Shown here piece after piece: positions 1 through 13,572 of a stretch of 64,000 bases of DNA. The stretch is from Mucidula mucida. Lineage: Eukaryota > Basidiomycota > Agaricomycetes > Agaricales > Physalacriaceae. The first letter of the stretch is position 1. Every line of letters starts with the position of its first letter. Location of the stretch: NCBI GenBank assembly GCA_015501055.1, contig JADNYV010000001.1, forward strand, positions 1,612,001 to 1,676,000, read 5' to 3'. Below the pieces are notes generated by a model. It saw nothing but the letters and a program-made list of their open reading frames with translations. It did not search any database and was not told the origin of the DNA. The translations under genes and the position numbers were made by a program.

Positions 1-342
1 GCGCAGCCTGTTGCTCTGGAACGCGTCTCGAATTACCGGGGACTCAGCAGTCGATCGATAAGGGTACAGAGTTTACTCATGTTCGCCTATCCACTGACAC
101 TTGTATAGACGCTGTTGGTACACATGGAACATACGACGCGTAAATTGAATCTTCAGCGTATCTCTGAAGAGCAAAGAGTGAGTTTTACTTTGTACTCTAT
201 TCTCAAAGGCTAATCAGGTCGTAGTTTCTCACCCTTCGCGATACAGCACTCAAGCAGCAGGCAACGGCCGAGGCTCTAAGGCAGTACCAGTCAAATGTTT
301 AGTACGTAGATACAGAGTCCCGAACGTCCAATTGCAAGTATT
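1..342. other. 3' flank of the Pil1 gene, no gene seen
   Basis: No open frame with coding character, RNA gene or repeat is visible. The stretch lies downstream of the minus-strand Pil1 gene, so it presumably holds its 3' untranslated region and terminator. Confidence 0.5.
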
Positions 343-2058
343 CTACATGTCCTGGTAAGGCGGAAGATCTTCATCCCCTTCGCGGTTGGTGCGACTTGTG
401 CTAGCAGCCCTCAAGAGACGTTCCCTCTCCTCCCTCTCGATCCTCTGCTTCTCTTCCTCCGCAGACTCATTTCCTGAAGGAGGGGAGCGTTGTATGCCTG
501 AGAATACGCCGCGGCCAGACGCTTCTTCTCTTCTTCAGCGGACTCGAACTTGGAATCACCAAAGCTGGTTGGCGCTCCTTGACCTGGAAGTCCTCCACTT
601 TGAGGGCCGGCATCAACCGAAGCAGCTCTGACGTCACGCAGCGATCCACTCGCCGGTCCCGGTCCCTCTGCGCTCGCCACAACTGGTACTCCCGTCTCTG
701 CCACGGTCGGCATACTTGTGGTTTGTTGTGGGTCCTCAGTGGGAAAACTCGAAGGCGACTCTGTCTTGGGAATCGGTGCGGGTGCATTGTTCAGATTCAA
801 TGGATTGATCGGGGGAGATACACTAGGAGGCGAAGAAGAAAGCGGAGCCGTAGCGGGCGGTGGACTAGACGGCGCTGGAAACGTCTTTTCTGGAACAGTA
901 GCAGGTCCCTTGCTCTGGCCTGGCGGCGTCATCGGGATACCTGGCTGCGCTGCCCGAGTGATATCCGACGACATACTCGACAGCTCACTAGCATGGCTTT
1001 CACCGAAGCTACGGGTATCAGAACGGTTTAGATCAGAGCCGGCCATTTGTGGCGGTAGGTTGATATGTCCCGTCTTGTAGTTGTCAAGGGCCCTTTGCAA
1101 AGAAGCCCGCGCGGCGCCTGTAGCTCCCGCTCCCAGATATGGACTGTCCTCAGAAGGTGGCAAGACGGGGAGCGCTGCGATCACCGGACTAGCCGCTTGG
1201 GACAGCAACACTAGCTTCTCGCCGTACTAAACCATTCGTGAGCATTCCCTCCATGGAATTAAGCGAAATTCACAAACCTCTCTTATCGCTTCCCACTTTT
1301 GTGATTCGGATTCTCGGATGGCTTTACGCTTGAGGAGTTCAATCTCTCGCTCTTGAGGCAGGTCGTCCGTTTCGGCCTTTGTTAATTGCACTTTCAGATC
1401 TACAAGCCTTTTTTCGTTTCCCTTTTGACTGTCATGCTCGACCCGCGCAATCTGTGCCTCAAGCCCCGTACGAATGTTTCGGCGGGGAGTAATAGCTGTC
1501 TCGGCATCCCGCAAAAGTTTGAGCGGGGCGCGCGCGGCATCTAATTTGACCGCCAGCGAACTTGCCAGAGAACCTTGCACAAAGTTGAGGTATGCAAGTC
1601 GGTCGGTAACTAGAAAATGGTCAATCGATGAAGAATTCACGCTAATCATACTGACCATCTTTAAGGTCATCAAGCTCAGATTGACCAAAAGTATATAGCT
1701 CTTTACTTTGAGCTTTCGAATCCCTCGAAACACTGTCAAAATCGATCGCCACTCCCTTTTCGGTTGTGATGATCTTTTGAATTGGTGTCGTAGAACTAAG
1801 GGAAGTTGAATCAATACATTCATGCAGATTCTACCCGATTTACCTGTATTGTTGTCCAAATGCGCGGAGTTGGTGTTGAATCGATTCAAAGGCGTGCGAT
1901 TTGTGACCACCAGCCGCAGCTTCGTTCGCCGAGGGTTGCGAAGCAGCATCTGGACTATTCGGTCGCTTTCCCCCTGAAAGATGCGACGCTAGCGGTGATG
2001 CGTTGATAGCATTCTGCGCTTTATCGGTGAAGGATGTTATAAATCCTGGTACAGGCAT
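343..2058 (-). CDS. PIL1: Eisosome core protein Pil1/Lsp1 family
   Basis: BAR-domain protein that assembles into eisosomes, the filaments under furrows of the fungal plasma membrane linked to sphingolipid and nutrient signalling. The N-terminus carries MPVPGF, a short Gly/Ser region and a helix ending in AFGQQY. Later exons give the core with VTDRLAYLNFVQ, RNIRTGLEAQIARVEHD and EYGEKLVLLSQAASPVI, typical of basidiomycete Pil1. The middle is Ser/Pro rich. The C-terminus becomes acidic-helical (EEEKQRIEREERERLL) and ends LPPYQDM, reached by splicing out a 47-nt intron near 500-550. A donor GTTTGT near 1270 is weak, but the frame on both sides is right. Start is the ATG at 2058; an in-frame upstream ATG at 2112 is less family-like. 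All junctions keep frame, so the gene looks intact. Confidence 0.93.
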
Positions 2059-2220
2059 GATAGTAGAAAGGTGAAGGACAAGGACGATGGTGTCCGTCTT
2101 TATAGACGTCACTGCCTTGCCGCAGTGGCGACGTCATTTCACGTGCACGTCGACTTGAAAGTTTGAAATTATTATCAAGTATGTGTACGATTAATTGGTG
2201 TCTAATAACTCATCACTTGG

Positions 2221-3387
2221 CTAGGAATTTGCCAACGCCCTAGACAGACGGTCAATAACGACAAGCTTCTTCAGACGAAGACATACCTCAAAGCAGGCAA
2301 TCATGATACCGCATGCCGGTGCTATCTTGGCTATGCGAGGGACAATCCCTGCGAACAAAGCCGAGCCTCCCTCTGTCCGGATAATCTGTTGTATTAGCCC
2401 GAAGGTTGTTGCTGAACCACTTCCTGACGATGAAGACATGACCAACGCCTGTCTCCGTGTTTTGAGTACATCCATCGGCGACGTCAGCAGCGCCGACCCA
2501 GTACCGCTTGCTGCGCCGCAGATAAATGCTATCCATGCTCCCTGGTACCCGTTCCGAGCGAATCCCTTCTTAAGCGACTCGTAACTAAGCCAATAGAAAC
2601 CTGAGAACGGAACGTCACGCCACAGTGTAGGTCCCAGACCGCGCCATAGACAACCAACACCATTTGTACGCACAAGCTCTCGCACAGATTTCAGTACAGA
2701 TCGGAGGGTATGTGGATTATTAGGAGAGAGCGGTGTGGATTGGAGATTGGTTCGTATTAGCTCAAGCGGTGAGGCTATGGTCGATATTGAACTGCGCGCA
2801 AGAATACCGGCTGTTAGAGGAGTGAGAGAGTCGGAGGGCAGTATGGGAGGGAGTAGCACATTCAAGAGATGGTCATAAGTTAACATGTACGCGGTCGAAG
2901 ACGGCACTCCGATAACCCTGTGTATCCATAAATGCAAGTCCCGGTATGGAAGAATGAGCGAGCACTTACAATGTCGTCCCCGAGCCTTTCCATAGGCCGC
3001 GCATACCTTCCGCCTTCCATACGTGTTTCACGGCATCATAGAAACCGTTGACCCGCTCAGCACGAAAGACACCATGGTCCCAGACACAGACAAGTTCTCC
3101 TTCGACAGCCTGTACCGGTCGTGCTAGCGAAGACATGTTGCGTATACATGGCTTATTTGGAGGCTGACAGCAAGTATTAGCGGGAGGTTTGAGGAAAAGC
3201 GGGGTCGACGCTGGCCGCTGCGTCTGCAGGCGCGTTTTAACGACATCAAATGGAGTCACTACAAGACAATCAACTCGAGGTTAGTCGAAAGCGAGAAAAA
3301 CGCACTGGTGAGAGCCGTCACCGTTGAGCCTGTCGCCGCCGCAACGAGCTTTGCCTGGAATGGATCCAAGCCATTATGGACGGACAT
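2221..3387 (-). CDS. MTM1: Mitochondrial carrier, Mtm1/SLC25A39-40 type
   Basis: Six-helix inner-membrane carrier. The first repeat has a signature PFDVVKTRLQ followed by a long loop with cysteines (NTCCQPPNKPC), as in the Mtm1/SLC25A39/40 group linked to glutathione import, manganese and iron homeostasis. The second repeat has SPLELIRTNLQ and GLGPTLWRDVPFSGFYW, the third SPMDVLKTRRQ. Three exons: the first runs from the ATG at 3387 and splices (47-nt intron) into MTPFDVVK; a second intron near 2937-2966 joins GTTL to VIGVPSS. Both junctions keep phase. Length of about 350 residues fits the family. The substrate assignment rests on family resemblance only. Confidence 0.88.
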
Positions 3388-3558
3388 GGAGAGTGGGAAG
3401 GAAAGAAAACGCCACTTATCTAATCTGATAAAGCAGTCATAGGCACACGTGGACGGTCGGCAGCCGCCAAAGAGTGACCCGAAGTTTTTACCAAGTACCG
3501 TCGACGTCTCGTTCTACTCTTAATCTGCTCGCAAAGTGTTGATCACATCCCGACATTA

Positions 3559-4627
3559 ATGACCTCTGCTCTCTCTGGACCGTCGCTCATGGCGTCCAAG
3601 GCGGCGGTAAATGCAGCATTAGCTGATCAGTCGGCAGCCAACGAATCGTCCGAGGCGGGGGAGATCCAAGAAGTTGATATGCAGGCCCAGGCGGATGGCA
3701 TCCGAACGGTATTCAGCGACCCAACAAATTTCAACGTCAAGGTCAGTCCCTGCGTTGACCGTCAGCTGCTCCTTCTCACGCGTTCTAGCATCCCCTGTAC
3801 TCTGCATGGACTCTTTGGTTCGACTCTCCGGCGACAAAAGGTCGCAATCTCCCACAGACTCCCGTTTCTGCTTTTCCGTCTACGCCTGCGCCGCACACAC
3901 CTGGTGTCGCCGCCGCGCAAGGATGGATGGAGGATATCAAGCGGGTGATCACCTTTGATAGCGTTGAAGAATTTTGGGGGTGCGTGTATAACTGTGGCAT
4001 TATGGTGTACTCAACGACGACAGGCTCTACAACAACATGTCGCACCATCCTCGCTTCCCCAGAAAGCAAATTATTATTTGTTCAAAGTGCGTTGATGCAG
4101 CGTCCGATAAGGCCGCTCTGATCGTTGCCACAGGAAGGAATCATTCCTGCTTGGGAAGACGAGGCCAACAAGAACGGCGGAAAATGGAGTATTCAACTAC
4201 CACGCGACAAAATCGGCAGCAGGTGGATAAGATGTGGCTTTATACCGTCTGTTTTCTCGGTCGTTGTTACGTTGCTGCTGCTCATTGTTCGGTATAGATG
4301 CTCGCCGCCATTGGAGAGACTTTTGATCCGCTACTGACCGAGGCGGCGGCCAGCGGTGGAATACCGCCTGCATCTCTGATCACAGGCGTTATTGTGTCAA
4401 TACGACCACAGTTCTACCGCATCTCGATATGGACACGTCTGGCTCCCAAGCCCGACGAGGATGATGGCTTGAAGGAGCGAGTTGAGGGTATTGGACGGCA
4501 CTTCAAGACTAGTGTCCTAGGATATACCGAGTCGCAGAGGTTACAAGGGCCACTGGCGACCGAGGTGGAATTTCTGTCGCACAAGGACTCTGAGAAGAAG
4601 GGAAAATCAAAGAAGCTGATTATTTGA
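3559..4627 (+). CDS. eIF4E: Translation initiation factor eIF4E (two apparent frame breaks)
   Basis: Cap-binding subunit of eIF4F. Exon 1 is acidic, then after an intron the conserved HPLYSAWTLWFD begins, followed by a Pro/Thr insert, the WMEDIKRVITFDSVEEFW segment, EGIIPAWEDEANKNGGKW, VDKMWLYTMLAAIGE and a C-terminal domain with ISIWTR. Cap-stacking tryptophans are present. Two places do not read through. Near 4036 the conserved LYNN motif and the following VAPSSLPQKANYYLF lie in different frames. Near 4209 the PRDK and NRQQVDKMW segments are split by what looks like a missing A in an A-run. A shifted donor could bridge the first break at the cost of losing LYNN; nothing bridges the second. 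Introns are otherwise normal. Confidence 0.85.
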
Positions 4628-4709
4628 GGCTGCACTAGTGTAGCGTTGTTGTCTGCATATATTTTAGTTCAATGTTAGTGGGTGCACAGCCACCGTTACA
4701 GGCTTGCTC

Positions 4710-5775
4710 ATGACGGCCATTCAGGCGGTGTCCATCCCTGACTACCAGGAGCGGACAGATCCCAAGCCCCATACCGTCTACCAGATTGTCGTCGTGCTCG
4801 TATTCAGCCATGGTCAATGTGGCGCCGCTATTCTGAGTTTGACGATCTCCATACCGACCTCATCGAGGCAACTGGCTCACCTCCGCCTGCTTCACTACCC
4901 CCCAAACATTCATTTCCCTCTTTCGCTCTCACAACGATAAGAATCTTCTAGAAGAACGACGGAGCGGCTTGGAAACTTACTTGCGCGCCATCGTCAGCGC
5001 AAAGGATGACCAATGGCGCGAGGCCGTGGCCTTTAAACAGTTCCTCGGCATTCCCATTGGCAAGAGCCAAGCACCCGCCCCAAATCCGACCCATTTCTCC
5101 CTAATGACATGGCTTGACGAGCACCGAGAGATACAATCGCGGCTGCGGGACGTCCGAGCCGACATTAACGCACGCGAGGCCTTTGCCACACAGGGCGACG
5201 TCAATTCGTCCCACAAGTCCAACGTCGCCGCCAAGCAGAAGCTCGCAGGCGTCCTCGCGCGCATTGGAACCTCGGGATCGGGCTCAAGGAGCTTGCTATG
5301 GGCGGATGAGCCAGGTGAGCTACAGCGCCGCACCGACATGGTCGCGCGCCTGCAGGACGACTGCGAGAAGCTCGGCAAGATGGTCACCGTCGCGCGCATG
5401 ACGTCCACGCAGCCTGGTACCACCTCCGTCAACCTCGCGCCGTCATCTGACCGCGAAGCATTGCTGGGCCCCCAGGCGAACAAGTTTACGAGGGTTACGC
5501 GCGTGTTTGGCGCGCCGTCGCCGCCGCAGGAGACGGAGGTGACGCGGCCGTTGGATAATATGGGCATGCTGGGGCATCAGCAGACTCAGATTGACCAGCA
5601 GGATCAGCAGCTCGCGCAGCTGACGACGATCCTGCAGCGCCAGCGCCAGCTGGGTTCAGCGATTGGCGCAGAGATTTCATATCAGAATGAGCTGCTCGAT
5701 GGCTTATCGAACGATGTGGATCGCGTTGGCGGCAAGTTGGTATCGACGAACAGGCAGTTGCACAGGTTGGGTTAG
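4710..5775 (+). CDS. VAM7: PX-domain SNARE, Vam7-like (two apparent frame breaks)
   Basis: Vacuolar t-SNARE of the Qc type. The N-terminal part (ATG near 4710, MTAIQAVSIPDYQERTDP) starts a PX domain; SMWRRYSEFDDLHTDLIEATG is its RRYSEF core, which in this family binds PI3P on vacuole or endosome membranes. The C-terminus has a heptad-rich SNARE helix from about MGMLGHQQTQIDQQDQQ to LVSTNRQL and no transmembrane segment, the Vam7 architecture. The open frame from 4969 covers the end of the PX domain to the stop. Upstream the PX domain is spread over three frames: one base seems missing near 4788-4793 (between YQIVV and RARIQPW) and one near 4913-4920 (between PPKHSF and LFRSHNDKN). No GT-AG pair can replace them. 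Confidence 0.82.
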
Positions 5776-6073
5776 AGTGCATATGACTTTTTTTTTACGA
5801 ACATTATGACCATCTGTACCCCATATTCATACACATATGTAGCCATTTTCTTTAGTGCATAAATGTTGATCTCGAACCAAATTAATTAACGCCCATGCGA
5901 TGAAAAGGATGACTGAAGGCTTGCCAACGTAGAAACTTGGCCGTGGCTGTTTCGATTACTCGTTATAACTTATTACATTGACCGAGGCCTTTGGCTTTAA
6001 GATAATGTAATCGACAACTCTAACAAGTGACATGAAAAGCGTGAATGCGAACGAAAATACTACTGCGAATAAC

Positions 6074-8389
6074 TCAAAGCCTGCTAGAACCAGCCCACCC
6101 CGACGACCCATCCTCCCTCAACCCTCCACCCGACGCCAAGCTCGACAGCGCCGACAACGAAAAACGCCGACCCTTCTTCAAATCCTTGGTTTTGGCATCA
6201 GAATGAGCAGTACTATGATCTCGAGAAACCCCGTCGCTAGTGCCTGGGACCCCAAGCAAAGCTAATCCCAATCCAGGCGGATCCAGCCTCGAGGAACGTG
6301 AAACGGGGCGAGATGCATCCTCCTCAAAGTGCAAGCTCTCCCGTCTCCTGGGGCTAGTGGGCAAAGCGAGACGGGCAGATACCGGTCGCCTACGCCTGCT
6401 GGCTACAAGAATAGGCGGCGGAGTAGGAGGGGGAGAAGCCGGACGTCCAAGATTTGTTATAGCAGAAAGAGAGAAGCGACGGTTCGTTTTGATTTCAGCA
6501 AGAGTTTTCTGGGGCGCGGGAGTTGGCATGTTCGATTTTGGTGCGCTGGTCTCAGGCGAATTCTGCACGCTGGGTGGCAGTACTTGAATCTCCGGTAAAT
6601 TCATTGAGTGCGGTCTGCTCGCGGTCACGAATGAGTGACCGCGAGAGCGTGGACGGGGGCGGCGTAAGCGCTACAATCGGAAAGCGTCAGATGGTTTCTT
6701 CTCGATGAATATTACTCACGTTTGTTTCTGTGCTGTTTCTGAGAGGAGAAGGAAGAGGGAGCACGCTTTCCTCCAGATCGATATTTAAGGATGGTAACCT
6801 TGGGCTCGGGCGTGCGCTGGTGTGTACCAAGGTCGTAGTACGAATAGCAGGCGCACTCTGCGGACGTCTCATTTCCGCCACGTCCTTCCTGAGTTTCAAT
6901 AGCCGACCCAATCTGCCTCCAATTTTTTTGACCTTCGTCATGAGCCCTTTCTTGCGCTGCGTATGCTTCTCGAGCTGGACATCAGGACGATGTCCTTGGC
7001 TGCTATCTAGATCAAGCTGATCCTGCAGACTGTCGCGATCGTGATGTGGCATCGCGATACCAATGGGCGGCAAGGGAGGATCGTCGAAGCTCCAAGCAGA
7101 AGACATGACAGCTGCAGCATATTCGGCTGCGCTGGTCGCTAATGAACTATCTCCTAGGGGGTCATCAGCCACACCGTCGATAGCGGGAATAGCTGGAGAT
7201 GGTGCAACGGAAGAAGCTAAAGGGGAAACCGCCTCGGAAGGGAAATCGACAACATGCTCTGTGGCGTCCAAGTTTAGTTGTACGCGGAAAGACGAGGTCG
7301 CGGAAAGGGAAAGAGACGTTGATGTGGGTGTTGGGTTCATGGATTCAGATTCAGTCGGGGTCATTGCAGAGAGCGAAAGGGTCCATTCAGCGTCGTTTTC
7401 AGTAGCACTTGGAGAGGTGGGAAAGTGGTCACTTGCAAACGATTCGGCGATTATGCTGTTCTCCGGTGTTCCAGGAAGTGAGAGACCCATCAACATCGGC
7501 AGCGTTGGAGGCGCTAGTTCATCCACCGAAGGTGAGACGCGTCGCGACACGCTCGCGGAAAGAGAAAGATATCTAGAGGATGGACTCGTAGACGGGGATT
7601 GGGGTTCGTTACCGGTACGTAAAAGATTAAAATAATCTTCTCCAGAGGACGTCGAATAAGCTGAGCTAGGGTATCCTTGACCAAGCAACGAGCCACTCGT
7701 AGCTGCGGGAATAGGCTTATTGGACGGAGACACGAAAGCCATTGGAGTGATACGTTCAGAGAGAAGGAAGAAGACAGGAACGATGATAGCCTTGGATTGA
7801 GTGGAGACGAGTCAAAGGGGAGACGAATGCGAGGGTTGGAAAACGCGGAAGAAGGTGTCGTTGTATGCTTGCGTTCGGGCGTCGTAGACGATGAACAAGT
7901 ACCAAAGGAAGTTTCCTAGTAGGTCTGGGCATGAGATTCAATGCAGAAGGACAAGTCAGAGTTACTTACCACCAGCGATGACGAATTGCTGTCCTGGCAA
8001 GGGTATTAAGCGGGGACCAACACTCATAACCTAGCGCTTACCTGGTTATATTTCGTGAAATCCGAAGCGTCGGAGGGCAACGAGCTAATCGGATCGCAAG
8101 AGTGAACAGGCATGAAAGGCGAGCTAGAATCGTCGTGTTCCTTTGCAGGCTCCGATAGGCTGAGGGATAGCCGTTGATGAAAGTTGACGACATGACCCAG
8201 ATGAAGCGGTTCTGGCGACGTTGGCACTGGCGGCGGCGCGGTCTGACTGAACAGCGTAGGGCACGTCTGAGAGCGTTTGTGGGAAGGCGTTCGGGGCCAT
8301 GCACCTGGGAGATCCGGCGAGGGACTACGAGTGCTTGTAGGCGTCGCCGTCGTCAGCAGCGACGGCGACGGTATCTGCAAGGCGGTCAT
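6074..8389 (-). CDS. Unknown Ser/Pro-rich protein with paired RRFSLSA motifs
   Basis: Not recognised. Low-complexity Ser/Thr/Pro-rich protein of roughly 680 residues, in about four exons. Exon 1 (ATG at 8389) ends TKYNQ and splices with a consensus donor into DSNSSSLV. The next exon holds ERKHTTTP and IRLPFDSSP, and the large exon (6.7-7.74 kb) holds a basic patch KKGLMTKVKKIGGRLGRLLKLRK. The last exon has TNRRFSLSAITNLG and, about 100 residues later, KGRRFSLSALSSLA, two near-identical basic Ser motifs that fit RRxS kinase sites. Between 7745 and 7800 the reading frame must change without a usable intron, so either one base is missing or the exon structure differs from mine. Likely a disordered cytoplasmic phosphoprotein, by inference. 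Confidence 0.6.
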
Positions 8390-8569
8390 GATGAGCACCA
8401 CAAGATCAAGACGACATGCAACAAGGAAGCAGGAAGACGCGACGTCTGGCCAAAAAATCGAAGCTTATTCGATCACGTAAGGCCCTATAAACCGTCCATA
8501 GATTGTACAACGCGACATTATTTTCTGTGTAGACCGTATATCACTGTTGCTCTTCTAGTATGTCTAATC

Positions 8570-10104
<1,535 letters not shown>

Positions 10105-10323
10105 TGCAGAAAGGATGACAGTAGTGAACGTGCTTTGAATTGTTTTGCATCCGATTTTATACGAGGATCACAAGGCCTCGCCCACCGGTGCTAGAGCGGC
10201 GACCGGCTAGATTAGATTACAGGGCCGAGACGCCGAGGCCATCAATCTATCCATCATCTTGACTGGCCTTGACTCGTAACGTTCTCATAAAAGCTAGTCC
10301 TTTGGCCTTGTCCCACATCGATA

Positions 10324-12304
10324 TGTCTGAACAACCATCACAACCACCGCAAGTACCCTGCTACTAAAAGACACCAATCTCATCCATAATAGGGCCGATG
10401 ATGCGCCAAAAGGCCCATCCAAAAGCGAACTGAAGAAACAAGCAAAAGCTGCAGAGAAGGAGAAAAAGGCTGCTGAAAAGGCCGCAAAACAGGCAGAGCA
10501 GGCTCAGCAACAGGCTGCTGCTGAAGTTGTACGTCAGAATAACCAATTCCCTGCACTTGCTAACAGGCTATAGGACTTTGCTACTGAAATTACGGTGCCC
10601 TACCTCTCAATCAGTCCCAGTCACGTCCGAGACAGGAACGTGTCCAGATTTCCTCTCTTTCGAATCGCTATGACCAGACTGTTCTCTTCCGTGCTCGCAT
10701 CCAAACCTCGCGTGCCCAGGGAAACAAGATGGTTTTCCTTAATCTTCGTCAACGGATTGATTCCGTTCAAGCCCTCGTCATTGTCACTCCAGAGAAGGTC
10801 TCAAAGCAAATGGTTAAATGGACGGCAGGCCTTGCCGATGAGAGTATTGTGCTAATTGAAGGTGTCGTCAAAAAAGCCCCGGAACCTATCAAGAGCGCCA
10901 CCGTCAGCGATGTTGAAATCCATGTCTCAAAGGTGCGGTTACACCATGTAGCATTCACATATTTCTCTCACTGATGTTTATCTATAGATCCATTTGGTCG
11001 TCGGTCTCTTCACTAGGTTGCCATTCACATTGGATGATGCCTCCCGCGCCGATTCAGAAATCGAAACCTCTGAGACCCAATATAACAGAGTTTTACTTGA
11101 GACGCGCCTCAACAACCGCATACTTGATCTTCGTGTAAGTGCGCCTAACTCAGAGGCGATGACTTGTTGACATGTGCAATACATAGACACAAACGAATCA
11201 AGCCGTGTTCAAACTCCAGGCTGCGATTGGAGACCTTTTCCGTGACTTCCTTAGTGCAAAAGGCTTTATAGAAATTCACAGCCCCAAGCTGCAAGGTGCG
11301 GCGACGGAATCGGGTGCCTCCGTCTTCAAAGTTAGCTACTTCAAGGGTGCATATTCTGGCAATCTCTGTGTCGGCTACGGTTCTGATTCCTACTTCAGGT
11401 TCTGCTTTCCTCGCCCAATCTCCCCAGCTCGCAAAACAGATGGCAATCGCAGCTGATTTCGAACGTGTCTACGAGATTGGTCCTGTTTTCCGCGCAGAGG
11501 ATTCCAACACGCATCGTCATATGACCGAGTTCATGGGTCTTGATCTGGAAATGACGATCGAAGAACATTACCACGAAGTAATGGAGCTTCTCGACGGACT
11601 CTTCTTGAACATCTTCAAAGGGCTGCGAGAAAATTACAGCAAAGAAATAGAGGCCGTTCGGAAGCAATTCCCCGCTGATGAGTTCAAGTGGAGGGAAGGT
11701 CCCGAAGGCACCCTCAAATTCACTTTCAAAGAGGCCATTGACCTCCTCGTCGAGGATGGTGTTTCGCGCGAAGAGCTCGATGACATCAAGTATGTTTATT
11801 TCCTATTTTCCGACTTCTCCGTACCAAACAAACTTCTTCTTCTAGTACTGAGAATGAAAAGCGACTTGGCCGGATCGTCAAAGCGAAGTATGACACTGAT
11901 TACTACATTATTGACAAGTTCCCGATGGCCCTGCGCCCCTTCTATACCATGCCTGACGCTGAGGATCCAGTAAGCTTCCCTGTCTATCTCTTTACGAGTT
12001 CATAACCTCATCCTTTCATGTTTAACAGACCTTATCCAATTCATACGACTTTTTCATGCGCGGAGAAGAGATTCTGTCTGGTGCGCAGCGTATCCACGAG
12101 CCAAACCTTCTGGCGGAGAAGATGCGTTCCAAAGGAGTTGATCCCGACTCTATGAGAGGCTATCTTGATGGCTTCCGCCTCGGTTGCCCGCCGCACGGTG
12201 GAGGAGGCATCGGTCTCGAGCGAGTTCTCATGCTGTTCCTCAAGCTGAACAACATTAGACGTGCTTCGTTGTTCCCTAGGGACCCTAAACGACTCGAGCC
12301 CTAA
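10324..12304 (+). CDS. DPS1: Aspartyl-tRNA synthetase, cytoplasmic (one apparent frame break)
   Basis: Class IIb synthetase charging tRNA-Asp. A short first exon ([10 protein letters not shown]) leads to a Lys/Ala-rich helix ([16 protein letters not shown]), the tRNA-binding extension of fungal enzymes. The OB-fold follows ([15 protein letters not shown]), then class II motif 1 region ([18 protein letters not shown]), motif 2 with [15 protein letters not shown] and motif 3 [10 protein letters not shown], ending [14 protein letters not shown]. About eight exons with normal introns. Near 10587 the exon reads GAAATTACGG, where the family has Glu-Asn-Tyr-Gly; one A seems missing, and without it the frame before and after does not join. 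Confidence 0.93.
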
Positions 12305-12607
12305 GCGCAGCAACGACCATCGGAAGTTCATACATGTACATCTTTAGTGATAGAAAATTATGTCAATGCGAAACGTTCAATCTTACTTCGATGAGCTTGA
12401 TCGGCTTCCATTTGCAGGCTTGCGTGGAGCTATCAGGATTCTACTCTTAGTCGGATTTCTCCATTCCGTGTCCATGTCCACTTATACTCGCAATGAGGCT
12501 GACACAAACTTTACTATCGGCTCCCACAGCAACCACCCTACTTAACAGCACACGGCCATATTTTGGGCGCCCTACGCATCCCCCGCTCCCATTCTACATT
12601 GATCACT
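12305..12607. other. Intergenic, no gene seen
   Basis: Holds the 3' flank of the aspartyl-tRNA synthetase and the promoter of the following small membrane protein. A 61-codon open frame here (12360-12545) has no family-like features. Confidence 0.4.
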
Positions 12608-13141
12608 ATGTTCGTGCTCATCACATCGACGTTACTTGGGCGCCCCCTACAAAGACGTCAATTATGTGCAGCATCATCCAGCATGTGCGGCGCACCTGGC
12701 GATGGCCTTGACACCACTCGCACCGCAGACGCCGGCGATGCGGCAAGGGACAGTGCGCAGTTCAGCACAGGAAGTGGGCCTCATAGATTCATTGGGATTA
12801 TCATGGCAGTCGCCTTCATCCTGCTCGCGCTCCTCGTTTGGGCCATATTCGCCCGCCGGAGGTTACGGCAGTGGTGGACTAGTAATAGACCGTCGAGAAG
12901 CAACACCCGGGATATCGAGCATGGCATCAAACAGATTGACTGGGAGGGATTACCTGTGGAGTCGCGACGACGCGATAACCGGAAGTCGGGATGGGAATCG
13001 CAACATGTAGCCATCAACGTTTCGAAGCCCGAAAGAGTGGTGCTTTTTAAAGAAGATTCGACGCAGAAGAGCTGGGATCTTAGTTGTTCGCAGAAGGACA
13101 ACGGTACTCGTCAAGTTGATGGAAGACGAAGTAATCCATGA
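12608..13141 (+). CDS. Small single-pass membrane protein, unknown
   Basis: Not recognised. About 177 residues from the ATG at 12608; the frame is open back to an ATG at 12563, but the later start gives a plausible signal peptide (MFVLITSTLLG). A Cys/Gly/Ala-rich region of about 50 residues follows, then one clear transmembrane segment (FIGIIMAVAFILLALLVWAI) and an Arg-rich stop-transfer patch (FARRRLRQWW). The cytoplasmic tail is hydrophilic. Type I membrane topology with a short Ser/Thr-rich outside domain is the simplest reading, as in small fungal wall-sensor-like or mucin-like proteins, but no family can be named. No intron is needed. Confidence 0.6.
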   Translation: MFVLITSTLLGRPLQRRQLCAASSSMCGAPGDGLDTTRTADAGDAARDSAQFSTGSGPHRFIGIIMAVAFILLALLVWAIFARRRLRQWWTSNRPSRSNTRDIEHGIKQIDWEGLPVESRRRDNRKSGWESQHVAINVSKPERVVLFKEDSTQKSWDLSCSQKDNGTRQVDGRRSNP

Positions 13142-13572
13142 TTAAACGTGGGATTCTTTCAGTATGCTGTGAATAGTTCATGACCTTGATATATCCTATA
13201 GATCACATTTCGGAAGTGCGGTGTACGCATAAAGCTGGATACGAGATGACATTCATTCCGAAACGTTTTGACGAGCTACACGTGTGATGTATGAAGGCTG
13301 GAGAAGAGTAAGCACGTAACGGATTGACGTGATTGAGCGTACAAACTAGTAAACATGCTCATCACCACTGAGAAGGTCATCGTGTAAGGATCGTGAACAT
13401 AGATATCCAATGTAAAGCAGTGTCCCTAGAAGGAAGAAAGTGGAAGCACAACCTGTGCGACTACATTTATTACAACAAATAGTCTTGAAATATAAGTGGG
13501 TCACATTAATACTAGAACAGAAATTAGCACTGGTCGAAATGGAGGGAAGGAAACTTACCAACTGCACTACTG
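13142..13572. other. 3' flank, possible alternative last exon of the SPRY gene
   Basis: Convergent 3' region between the small membrane protein and the SPRY gene. On the minus strand a second frame continues past the assigned stop (GIDEEAGDVDSSAV) to a consensus donor and an acceptor TTCTAG, so an alternative 3' exon is possible. No other gene is seen. Confidence 0.35.

Noticed and set aside
7063..7635. Plus-strand 190-codon frame over the Ser/Pro-rich gene
   Set aside because: Antisense to the minus-strand exon; low-complexity sequence keeps both strands open.
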